Positions 44,045-51,299 of a stretch of DNA of 64,000 nt are shown piece after piece. The number at the start of each line of letters is the position of its first letter. Position 1 is the stretch's first letter. The DNA comes from Acidobacteriota bacterium. GTDB lineage: Bacteria > Acidobacteriota > Terriglobia > Terriglobales > Acidobacteriaceae. The notes under the pieces are model-generated. The model made no database searches, was not told the DNA's origin, and worked only from the letters and a program-made list of their open reading frames with translations. The stretch is from contig JAJYSV010000004.1 in assembly GCA_021793405.1 (NCBI GenBank), positions 1-64,000 on the forward strand, given 5' to 3'. A program made the position numbers and the translations under genes.

Positions 44045-44539
44045 TTACTTTGGAGAATTGAGCTGCGGTTGGCGGGCGGCGAGAATTGCATCGACCAGTT
44101 CGCGCACCGCGCCATTGCCGCCCTTATGTTTCGCGATGAAGGTGGCTGTGGCGAGAACGGCTGGATGGGCGTCCGCGGGAGCTGCGGACAGGCCCGCAAT
44201 CTGCTGGGCTTCCATGTCGTTGACATCATCCCCCATGAAGCAAATCGCGGAAAGTGGAAGATGCTGCCGTTCGGCGAACCTGCGCAGCGCCGGCCCTTTG
44301 TCGCGGCATCCCTTGGTAATGTCGGTCAACTGAAATTTTTGCGCAAACCGGTCCACCAGCGGGCTGTCTTCCCCGGATATTAAGGTAATGATGAGGCCCG
44401 CCTTACAGGCCAGTGAAACTCCCATGATGTCCGCGAAGGAGAAGCGCTTCCACTCCTCCCCATTGGGACCCCACCAGATGCCGCCATCGGTCAAAACGCC
44501 ATCGACATCAAGCGCGATGGCACGAATATCCTTCATCAA
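44045..44539 (-). CDS. KdsC-like HAD phosphatase of sugar-acid synthesis
   Basis: A 164-residue HAD phosphatase without a cap domain, as in KdsC (3-deoxy-D-manno-octulosonate 8-phosphate phosphatase) and the phosphatase parts of sialic-acid enzymes. Motif I is IRAIALDVDGVLTDGGIWWGPNG, motif II is LITLISGEDSPLVD, and the metal-binding motif IV is ICFMGDDVNDMEAQQIAG. It starts at ATG 44539, overlapping the NeuB-like gene by 4 bp, so it probably removes phosphate from the NeuB-like product. Its substrate is not proven. Confidence 0.85.
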   Translation of the reverse strand: MMKDIRAIALDVDGVLTDGGIWWGPNGEEWKRFSFADIMGVSLACKAGLIITLISGEDSPLVDRFAQKFQLTDITKGCRDKGPALRRFAERQHLPLSAICFMGDDVNDMEAQQIAGLSAAPADAHPAVLATATFIAKHKGGNGAVRELVDAILAARQPQLNSPK

Positions 44540-45423
44540 ACGCCCGCCCCGACCCGACGCAGTTTCTTGATGATGGGCAGTTCACGTTCATACACGCGCT
44601 TGACGCCGTCGCCCATCGATTGCTCGACCAGGCGGATGTCGCGAATGAGCCGTGTGATCCCGTTCGGCTCCAAGGATGCGGCCTGATCGCTGCCCCACAT
44701 AGAACGGTCCAGTGTGACGTGGCGCTCGACCGAGCAGGCGCCGAGCACGGCTGCGGCAACACTGGAAGAGATTCCCGTCTCATGGCCGGAGTAGCCGATG
44801 GGCACTCCGTAACGCGCCTGCATGGTGGGAATCACCCGCAGGTTCAACTCCTCGTAATACGCGGGATAGGTGCTACAGCTATGCATCACGACCAAATTCT
44901 GTTTGCCGAGGATTTCGATGGCATGATCGATTTCTTTATAGGTGCTCATTCCAGTCGAAAGGATGATCGGCTTGCCTTTCGAGCGGGTATGCCGGAGCAG
45001 ATGATCGTCGGTCAGACAGGCGGAAGCGATCTTAAAGCAGGGTACGTCGAAATTGGCGATTAAATCGACTGAGCCCTCATCCCAGCAGGAAACGAACCAG
45101 GGAATATTGACCGCCTTGCAATACGCATCGATTTCCGCGAAATCATCCACGTCGAATTCGAGCGCTTCCTTCAAGTCGCCGTTGGTCGTGCCGAACGGAC
45201 TTTCTCGCGGACGGGCCAATTCTTCGGAGGAATAGACGACTTCGATGGTGCGCTTCTGGAACTTGACGGCATCGCATCCCGCCGCGACCGCGACACTAAT
45301 GAGGCGCTTGGCGATGTCCAGGTTACCGTTGTGGTTAATGCCGATTTCCGCGATGACATAGCAGGGCTGTCCGTCGCCGACGAGTTTTTTCCCGATTTTT
45401 ACAACGCCGAGTTCTGGGGTCAT
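44536..45423 (-). CDS. NeuB-family sugar-acid synthase, SAF domain absent
   Basis: Condenses phosphoenolpyruvate with an aldose(-phosphate) in sialic-acid-type synthesis. The TIM-barrel has CYVIAEIGINHNGNLDIAKRLISVAVAAGCDAVKFQKR near the start, the active-site KIASACLTDDHLLRH, GKPIILSTGMSTYKEID, MHSCSTYPAYYEELNLRVIPTMQARYG, IGYSGHETG and VERHVTLDRSMWGSDQAASLEP. From ATG 45423 it is 295 residues, shorter than the usual ~345, and ends directly after the barrel, so the antifreeze-like (SAF) domain that closes the active site of the partner subunit is missing. Neither NeuA nor NeuC homologues are present here. ATG 45423 is preferred over an upstream ATG at 45450. Confidence 0.87.
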   Translation of the reverse strand: MTPELGVVKIGKKLVGDGQPCYVIAEIGINHNGNLDIAKRLISVAVAAGCDAVKFQKRTIEVVYSSEELARPRESPFGTTNGDLKEALEFDVDDFAEIDAYCKAVNIPWFVSCWDEGSVDLIANFDVPCFKIASACLTDDHLLRHTRSKGKPIILSTGMSTYKEIDHAIEILGKQNLVVMHSCSTYPAYYEELNLRVIPTMQARYGVPIGYSGHETGISSSVAAAVLGACSVERHVTLDRSMWGSDQAASLEPNGITRLIRDIRLVEQSMGDGVKRVYERELPIIKKLRRVGAGV

Positions 45424-45550
45424 GGTCGCACGCCTCTTCTCCTGATACATAGCACGCCCGCGCGATTTTTGGAAAGTAAAGTTAAGCTTTCTCTATGCAT
45501 GGATGCAGGAGTTGCCTGTATCCGATGCAGCGGAGTATACACTTTTACCG

Positions 45551-46612
45551 ATGACGACGACTTCACAGCCAGCTCCGCCCGTGTCTGCGCAGGATATGGA
45601 AACCATCCTGGAAAAAACCGAGCAACTGTGGGATGAACTGCGGGGACGCCGCATCTTCATCACCGGGGGTACGGGATTTTTCGGCTGCTGGCTGCTGGAG
45701 AGTTTTCTGGCGGCGAACCAAGCCTTCCACTTGCAGGCCCAGGCCGTTGTTCTGACGCGTTCTTCGCAGAAATTTCGTGGACGGGCGCCGCACCTCGCCA
45801 ACCACTCTGCCGTCGAACTTATCGAAGGCGATGTGCGGGATTTTCTCTTTCCCGCGGGCGAGTTTGAATTTGTCATTCACGCCGCCACGGAATCCGTGCG
45901 GACCAATCCGGCGGAGACAGCCGAGTCGCAGCTTTCCACCATTGTCGAGGGCACGCGACGATGCCTGGAGTTTGCCGAATCGCATGGCGCCATAAAATTC
46001 CTGTTGACGAGTTCGGGCGCTGTCTACGGTCCGCAGCCGTCGGAGATGACGCATATTGCGGAAGACTATCGCGGCGCGCCGGATGTTTTGCGTCCGAATT
46101 CTGTATATGGCGAAGGCAAACGCATGGCGGAGATGCTGTGCACTCTGAGTGCTCGGCGCACCCAGATGGAATGCAAGATTGCCCGCTGTTTTGCGTTTGC
46201 CGGGCCGCATCTTCCGCTCGACGCGCACTTTGCCATCGGAAATTTTATTCGTGACGCGATGCGCGGAGGGCCCATCGTCATCCAGGGCGACGGCACGCCG
46301 ATGCGTTCGTATATGTACGCTGCGGATCTGGCTATCTGGCTATGGACGATGTTGTTCCGGGCGGAGTCGCTGCGGGCGTTCAACGTTGGATCGGGGCAGG
46401 ATTTGAGCATTCGCGCCGTAGCGGAAGCCGTGGTCGCGGCGATCCAGCCGAAGGCGGAGATTCAGGTGGTGCGGACTGCTGTCCCGGGCGCTCCTGTGCA
46501 GCGCTATGTTCCTTCGGTGCAGGCGGCGAAGCAAAGTCTCCATCTGACAGAAGGGATTTCATTGACGGAGGCGATCCGGCGCACAGCGGCTTGGCATCGA
46601 TCGGGCGGGTAG
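45551..46612 (+). CDS. NAD-dependent sugar-nucleotide epimerase/dehydratase
   Basis: A 353-residue extended SDR. The dinucleotide-binding GGTGFFGCWLLESFL is near residue 38, then VIHAATESVRTNP, the SSGAVYGPQ stretch, and the catalytic Y-x3-K in NSVYGEGKRMAE. The C-terminal half has GDGTPMRSYMYAADLAIWLWTML and FNVGSGQDLSIRAVAEAV, typical of nucleotide-sugar epimerases and 4,6-dehydratases. Start ATG 45551 is preferred over 45503 because it gives a normal N-terminus. It diverges from the NeuB-like gene across 127 bp and likely belongs to the same surface-sugar function. Confidence 0.87.
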   Translation: MTTTSQPAPPVSAQDMETILEKTEQLWDELRGRRIFITGGTGFFGCWLLESFLAANQAFHLQAQAVVLTRSSQKFRGRAPHLANHSAVELIEGDVRDFLFPAGEFEFVIHAATESVRTNPAETAESQLSTIVEGTRRCLEFAESHGAIKFLLTSSGAVYGPQPSEMTHIAEDYRGAPDVLRPNSVYGEGKRMAEMLCTLSARRTQMECKIARCFAFAGPHLPLDAHFAIGNFIRDAMRGGPIVIQGDGTPMRSYMYAADLAIWLWTMLFRAESLRAFNVGSGQDLSIRAVAEAVVAAIQPKAEIQVVRTAVPGAPVQRYVPSVQAAKQSLHLTEGISLTEAIRRTAAWHRSGG

Positions 46613-46659
46613 CTCTTTCCGAATGCCGAGGGTCACTGATACACTACGGTAGGCCACGT

Positions 46660-46736
46660 GGGGCTATAGCTCAGTTTGGGAGAGCGCGCCGTTCGCAATG
46701 GCGAGGTCGTCGGTTCGATCCCGACTAGCTCCACCA
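46660..46736 (+). tRNA. tRNA-Ala (anticodon CGC)
   Basis: Cloverleaf read by hand: acceptor GGGGCTA pairs with TAGCTCC, D arm TAGCTCAGTTTGGGAGAGC, anticodon stem CGCCG/TGGCG with loop TTCGCAA (anticodon CGC), variable AGGTC, T arm GTCGG-TTCGATC-CCGAC, discriminator A and encoded CCA (46734-46736). It reads codon GCG. It lies between the epimerase and dehydrogenase genes. Confidence 0.93.
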
Positions 46737-46777
46737 TCCACACTTTCTTCGTTCTCGGCGCCAGCCGATACATTCCC

Positions 46778-47665
46778 ATGAAGATTGCATTCCTCGGACT
46801 CGGGAAAATGGGTACAGCCGTCGTTGGGCGGCTGTTGTTGGCCGGACATACGGTCACGGTGTGGAACCGGTCGCCAAAATCCGCGAAAGAGCTTGGCATT
46901 TCGGCGGCCACAGTTGCGCCTTCCATCCATGCGGCAGTAGAAAATTGCGAAGTGGTATGCACCATGCTGGCCAATGATGAGGCCACGGAAGCTGTCACCT
47001 TCGGTCCCCATGGCTTTCTTGCGGCACTGCCCGCACACGCCGTACACATCGCGTTGGGCACGCTGAGCGTGGCTCTGTCGCGGCGGCTGATGGAGAGCCA
47101 CGCGCAAGCGGGTCAGCGATATGTCGCATCGCCGGTTTTCGGACGCCCCAATGTCGCCGCGCAGGGCAGATTGTGGGTGGTCGCTTCAGGAGATACTGCC
47201 ACCATCGAAGATGTTCGAAGCGTGCTGGGCGCGATCGGGCGCGGCCTGACCATCGTGGGCACGGAACCTTGGCAGGCGCATGCGTTCAAGCTCGGCGGGA
47301 ATTTCATGATTACCGCGATGGTGCAGACTCTGAGTGAGGCGTTCGTCTATGCGTCCGCTCAGGGCCTCGATCCGGAATTATTTTTAGAGACCGTCAACGA
47401 AGCGCTGTTTCAATCGCCGTTTTACCTTGCCTACGGCCAGGTCATGCTACATCCGCCGGAGCATCCCGGCGCCACGGTTCTGCTGGCTGAAAAAGATATG
47501 CGACTGCTGCGCGAAGCTGCGGCAACGGACGGTGTTCGGCTCGGCCTGTCCGATTATCTGGAACAACGGCTCCTTACAGCTATCGACAGCGGCATGGGCC
47601 TGATGGACTGGGCTGTTGGACAATACCGCATTACCGAGCGAGCATCCAAAGTGGACAAGAAATAG
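46778..47665 (+). CDS. 3-hydroxyisobutyrate dehydrogenase-like NAD(P) oxidoreductase
   Basis: A 295-residue beta-hydroxyacid dehydrogenase. The Rossmann motif MKIAFLGLGKMGTAVVGRLL is at the N-terminus (ATG 46778), followed by VWNRSPKSAKEL, MLANDEATEAV, the substrate-binding region VASPVFGRPNVAAQGRLWVVASG and the catalytic Lys in FKLGGNFMITAMVQTLSEAF. The family also includes tartronate semialdehyde reductase and glyoxylate reductases, so the substrate is uncertain. It starts 41 bp after tRNA-Ala and is followed 7 bp later by an SDR gene. Confidence 0.88.
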   Translation: MKIAFLGLGKMGTAVVGRLLLAGHTVTVWNRSPKSAKELGISAATVAPSIHAAVENCEVVCTMLANDEATEAVTFGPHGFLAALPAHAVHIALGTLSVALSRRLMESHAQAGQRYVASPVFGRPNVAAQGRLWVVASGDTATIEDVRSVLGAIGRGLTIVGTEPWQAHAFKLGGNFMITAMVQTLSEAFVYASAQGLDPELFLETVNEALFQSPFYLAYGQVMLHPPEHPGATVLLAEKDMRLLREAAATDGVRLGLSDYLEQRLLTAIDSGMGLMDWAVGQYRITERASKVDKK

Positions 47666-47672
47666 GAGATCG

Positions 47673-48479
47673 ATGACCACGGTATCCAGCGGCAAAAAGC
47701 CTGACATCTCACCGGCAGGAAAAATTGTTTGTATTACCGGCGCAAGCGCCGGCATCGGCGCGGCGTGTGCGATGCGATTCGCTGAGGCGGGAGCTCGCCT
47801 GCTGCTGACGGCGCGGCGAGGAGATCGTCTGAAGGAGATGACCGCCGACCTGAAAGCAGCCGGGGCTGCGGATGTGCATACGGTGGCGGTCGACGTGCGC
47901 GTTTATCCCAGGGTGCAAGCTGCCGTCGAAGCACTGCCCCAATCCTGGCAGGCCATTGAGATTTTGGTGAACAATGCGGGTCTCAGCCGAGGACTGGACA
48001 AGCTCTACGAAGGACATGTGGAGGATTGGGACGAGATGATCGACACCAACGTGAAGGGACTGCTGTACGTCACCCGCGCGGTTCTGCCGGGCATGGTGCG
48101 GCGCGGTGCCGGGCATGTTGTCAACATTGGGTCTACTGCCGGGCACTGGTCCTATCCCAAGGGCGCTGTCTATTGCGGCACCAAAGCGGCCGAGGGGCGC
48201 ATCACGGAGGGGTTGCGGCAGGATCTGTTAGGCACGCCTGTACGCGTTACGACAATCGATCCGGGGATGGTAGAAACTGATTTCAGCAAAGTGCGCTTTC
48301 GCGGGGACGAAGCGCGTGCGGCCATGGTGTATCAAGGATTGACGCCGCTGCGGCCGGAAGATGTCGCGGATGCGGTGGTGTGGGCGGTGACCCGGCCGGC
48401 CCACGTCAACATTGCGGAAGTCATGCTCACGAGCGTGGACCAGGCGGATTCCGTCATGTTCAACCGCCGGACGAGCTAA
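47673..48479 (+). CDS. Short-chain dehydrogenase/reductase
   Basis: A 268-residue classical SDR. The NADP-binding VCITGASAGIGAACAMRFAEAGARLLLTARR is near residue 16, NNAG is in ILVNNAGLSRGLD, the catalytic Ser is in VNIGSTAGHW and the Y-x3-K pair in AVYCGTKAAEG. The ending resembles YdfG-type 3-hydroxy-acid (serine/allo-threonine) dehydrogenases. The ribosome site AGGAG (47664-47668) supports ATG 47673. It is 7 bp after the preceding dehydrogenase, suggesting a two-gene operon for a small hydroxyacid pathway, though substrates are not known. Confidence 0.9.
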   Translation: MTTVSSGKKPDISPAGKIVCITGASAGIGAACAMRFAEAGARLLLTARRGDRLKEMTADLKAAGAADVHTVAVDVRVYPRVQAAVEALPQSWQAIEILVNNAGLSRGLDKLYEGHVEDWDEMIDTNVKGLLYVTRAVLPGMVRRGAGHVVNIGSTAGHWSYPKGAVYCGTKAAEGRITEGLRQDLLGTPVRVTTIDPGMVETDFSKVRFRGDEARAAMVYQGLTPLRPEDVADAVVWAVTRPAHVNIAEVMLTSVDQADSVMFNRRTS

Positions 48480-48546
48480 GACCCTCACGCAAGGCTTCAC
48501 GGCAATCCAGGCCGTGCTTTGATGCTGAGGCCGGTATGCTAATTTA

Positions 48547-48963
48547 ATGGGGATGCGTCCTCAACCTCTAATCGCCGTAACGGATGTGGAAGCCAGCAGC
48601 CGATGGTATCAGCGCCTGCTGGGCTGCCGAAGCAATCATGGAGGCTCCGAATATGAGCAGCTGGTCTCGAATGGCCAACTTGTCCTTCAGTTGCACAGCT
48701 TCGCGGTGGAACACCATCACGGCCCGATCGGAAATCGTGAAGACAAGCCATACGGAAACGGCGTATTGCTGTGGTTTGAAGTCGATGACTTTGACGCGGT
48801 GCTTGAGCGCGCCGCCGCAATGGACGTAGAGATCGTCATGGGCCGCCATAAAAACCCTCCCGACGGTAGCGGCGGTCCCAATCACTGGGAGTGCTGGATG
48901 CGCGATCCGGACGGATACATTGTCGTGGTTGCCAGCCCGTACCAAATGCACGGTCCTGGCTAG
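48547..48963 (+). CDS. VOC-family glyoxalase/bleomycin-resistance-like protein
   Basis: A 138-residue vicinal-oxygen-chelate fold protein. It shows the paired beta-alpha-beta-beta-beta units: PLIAVTDVEASSRWYQRLLGCRS, YEQLVSNGQLVLQLHSF, then GVLLWFEVDDFDAVLERAAAMDVEIV, WECWMRDPDGYIVVVASPY. Metal ligand candidates are His and Glu at usual VOC positions (HHHGP region and EC). It may be a glyoxalase, a dioxygenase or a resistance protein; nothing in the context decides. Confidence 0.82.
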   Translation: MGMRPQPLIAVTDVEASSRWYQRLLGCRSNHGGSEYEQLVSNGQLVLQLHSFAVEHHHGPIGNREDKPYGNGVLLWFEVDDFDAVLERAAAMDVEIVMGRHKNPPDGSGGPNHWECWMRDPDGYIVVVASPYQMHGPG

Positions 48964-49016
48964 GCTGACGCCGCATGCGCTACGCTGCTTCTATCTCGCG
49001 TTGACACGCGCCTTGG

Positions 49017-49268
49017 TCATCCCAGGCTTTGCAGTTCCGCCTCAATCTCACTCAACGCGGATTGCAGCGCAGAGCGCCGCACCGGATGGCTGGTCTTCTC
49101 CGACAGAATTCTTTCTCTTTTCAGTTCCAGAATCTGACGGGCTCGTGCCTGCTCCGCACCAGCAGCCCTCACTACATGTTTTGAGGCTGCTTTCGCAGCC
49201 TCTTCGCGTTGTTCCGCCCGCTCTTCCACTTGTTCTTCGACCGATTTACTTTCCCATCCTCGAGCCAT
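49017..49268 (-). CDS. Small helical charged protein, unknown function
   Basis: An 83-residue protein starting at ATG 49268 (MARGWESKSVEEQVEERAEQ). It is rich in Glu, Lys, Ala and Arg and predicted to be almost wholly helical, probably a coiled coil (ERAEQREEAAKAASKHVVRAAGAEQARARQILELKRERIL). Longer frames upstream are not supported. No family is recognised. Codon use matches neighbouring genes, which supports it as a real gene. Confidence 0.6.
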   Translation of the reverse strand: MARGWESKSVEEQVEERAEQREEAAKAASKHVVRAAGAEQARARQILELKRERILSEKTSHPVRRSALQSALSEIEAELQSLG

Positions 49269-49368
49269 ATATACAGAGTAGCGGATTGGAGCTTGAATCA
49301 CACAAAGAAACGGCGCTTCTGGTTGAATAGGGAGTGCGGAAGAGCGAGCAGAATCCAAGGAGCGTCCC

Positions 49369-50388
49369 ATGCGAGCATTTCAAATTTCACAATTCGGGCT
49401 GGAACATCTGCGGCCCGTAGAACTCCCCAAACCCACGCCAGGGCCAGGTTCGGTGCTGATTCGCGTGCGTGCCACCGCGCTCAATTATCGCGATCTGATG
49501 CTGGTCCGCGGGCACTACGATCCGAATCTCGCGATGCCGCGGATTCCTCTCTCCGATGGCGCGGGCGAGGTGGTTGCGGTTGGGGATGGAGTGACGCGCT
49601 TCAAGCCGGGAGATCGCGTCATCGGACTTTTTTTTCAGCACTGGCAAGATGGAGGCCCCTCGCCGGCGAAATCGCGCGGCGCGCTGGGTGGCGACGTGGA
49701 TGGGATGCTCGCCGAGTATGTCGTGCTGCCGGAGGATGGCGTGGTTCCCTTCCCTGCCCATCTGAGTTATGAAGAAGCCTCGACGCTGCCCTGCGCTGCG
49801 CTGACGGCATGGAACGCGCTGTTTCATGCGGCCGCAGTGCAACCCGGCGACACAGTTGTGATTCAAGGAACGGGCGGAGTTTCCATTTTCGCGCTGCAGT
49901 TCGCCAAGTTGGCGGGCGCTCGTGTGCTGGGCACATCCAGCAGCGATGAGAAGTTGCAAAGGGCGAAAGACATCGGTCTGGACCAAGGTTGCAACTACAA
50001 ACAAAATCCTGAATGGTCCGCATGGGTCAGGAAAGAAACCGGCGGTGAAGGCGCGGATTTAGTCATAGAAGTAGGCGGCCCGGGAACGATTGCGGAGTCG
50101 ATGAAGGCGGTACGCGTAGGTGGAACCATTGCGCAGATCGGGGTACTTTCCGGGACGGAGGCGAAGCTCTCGATCGTCCCGATTCTGATGCGTCAGATTC
50201 GACTGATCGGGATTTATGTCGGATCCCGGACAATGATGGAGGCGATGCACCGGGCCATGGAATGTTCCCAATTGAAGCCCATGGTGGGAAAAACATTTCC
50301 CTTTTTGGACGCGGTAGAAGCCTATCGCACCATGGAACAAGGCCGCCACTTCGGCAAGGTCGTGATTTCAGTCTCGTCCGACGATTAA
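49369..50388 (+). CDS. Zinc-type medium-chain alcohol dehydrogenase/quinone reductase family protein
   Basis: A 339-residue MDR protein. The N-terminal domain has TALNYRDLMLVRGHYDPNLAMPRIPLSDGAGEVVAVGDGVTRFKPGDRV and the coenzyme domain has TVVIQGTGGVSIFALQFAKLAGARVLGTSSSDEKLQRAKDIGLD. The cysteine clusters of classical zinc ADHs are absent from the visible structural lobe, so the quinone-oxidoreductase-like branch is most likely. No neighbour suggests a substrate. The start ATG follows a purine-rich site (CAAGGAG). Confidence 0.87.
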   Translation: MRAFQISQFGLEHLRPVELPKPTPGPGSVLIRVRATALNYRDLMLVRGHYDPNLAMPRIPLSDGAGEVVAVGDGVTRFKPGDRVIGLFFQHWQDGGPSPAKSRGALGGDVDGMLAEYVVLPEDGVVPFPAHLSYEEASTLPCAALTAWNALFHAAAVQPGDTVVIQGTGGVSIFALQFAKLAGARVLGTSSSDEKLQRAKDIGLDQGCNYKQNPEWSAWVRKETGGEGADLVIEVGGPGTIAESMKAVRVGGTIAQIGVLSGTEAKLSIVPILMRQIRLIGIYVGSRTMMEAMHRAMECSQLKPMVGKTFPFLDAVEAYRTMEQGRHFGKVVISVSSDD

Positions 50389-50536
50389 TTCGTTCGAACT
50401 TATCGTACCTTGAATCAATAATTTAACAAGAAGCCCGCTGGCAATCTTCCTTCTTGTCGTTGCCAGAACTAACCCGCTGGCACTCCACTTGCATCTATCT
50501 TGCACAGCGGCCCTCATAGGCCATAGGACCGCATTC

Positions 50537-50860
50537 ATGGAGGCGCAGGCATCTACAAAATTTGGTAGCGCTGCTCGCGACATTCAAATGAAGTCTTGGT
50601 TCAAGGCAATCTACGATTTCTTTTATGAAATGTTTTTTGGCTGCAGTCATGGCCATCTAACACGCCCGTTCACGCTGCAGGCTCACAGCTATAAAGTATG
50701 CCTGGATTGTGGACGGCAATTCCCTTACTCACTGGACAAAATGCGGATGTTGTATCCGTGGGAAATCGTGAAGCAGCCGATCGAAGAACTCGCGCCAATA
50801 GCAGTGGAATCCTGGCTAGCTGAGCAGCAGAACTACAATCGCACGAAAGCTATCGCTTAG
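50537..50860 (+). CDS. Small protein with possible Cys4 or CCHC metal site
   Basis: About 107 residues from ATG 50537; ATG 50588 (MKSWFKAIYDFF) is an equally plausible start. A CSHGHLTRP segment and YKVCLDCGRQFPYSLDKMRML share Cys/His that could bind zinc. Aromatic residues dominate the first part (FKAIYDFFYEMFFG). No named family is recognised. The 439-bp gap beyond it holds an ABC relic and a repeat. Confidence 0.6.
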   Translation: MEAQASTKFGSAARDIQMKSWFKAIYDFFYEMFFGCSHGHLTRPFTLQAHSYKVCLDCGRQFPYSLDKMRMLYPWEIVKQPIEELAPIAVESWLAEQQNYNRTKAIA

Positions 50861-50992
50861 GCGGCTATGGAAGCTGGCGCATGACACTATGATTGGGCAT
50901 GGATTGCGGGGATCTGTTCTGCGTCCCAATGCAGTCTTGCTACACTATGGCAACCCTAGACCCAAGGTGTTGCCAGTCCAGAATACGCGTCC

Positions 50993-51207
50993 GCAAAAAT
51001 CGTTTCCATTGAAGCACTGACGAAGATCTACGAAAGTAGACAGCGCATTGTCGCGATCGATGGAATTGATCTGGCAGTGCCGGTGGAGGAATTTTCGGCC
51101 TGCTGGGACCGAACGGGGCCGGCTAGACGACGACAATCAGCATCTGCACGACGCGCGCGTTGCCAACGGCGAGACGGGTTCTGATCGCGGGATGCGATGT
51201 GGAGGCT
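50993..51207 (+). pseudogene. Relic of an ABC transporter ATP-binding protein
   Basis: The reading KIVSIEALTKIYESRQRIVAIDGIDLAVP (from about 50995) is the typical start of an ABC-2 type ATPase. After a frameshift near 51078-51086 it continues as GIFGLLGPNGAG, where the Walker A Lys codon is replaced by TAG (51124-51126), then TTTISICTTRALPTA and VLIAGCDVEA before the trace ends. The gene is thus frameshifted, stopped at the key catalytic residue and truncated to the first ~70 residues. It directly abuts the dispersed repeat at 51211, which may mark the break. Sequencing error cannot account for all of these changes. Confidence 0.8.
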
Positions 51208-51210
51208 TCA

Positions 51211-51250
51211 CTTCGGTCGCTCAAGCGACCTCCGTTCAGAATGACTCCCT
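51211..51250. repeat. Dispersed repeat hairpin at the end of the ABC relic
   Basis: GGTCGCT and AGCGACC form a 7-bp stem with a 2-nt loop near 51215-51230, followed by GAATGACTC at 51239-51247, the block shared with 4214-4222 and 28992-29000. It lies between the ABC relic and the radical SAM gene. Confidence 0.55.
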
Positions 51251-51299
51251 CCATTAATAAATACACGGAGTTAATTTGCACTCGCTGACAAGTTTCCTT

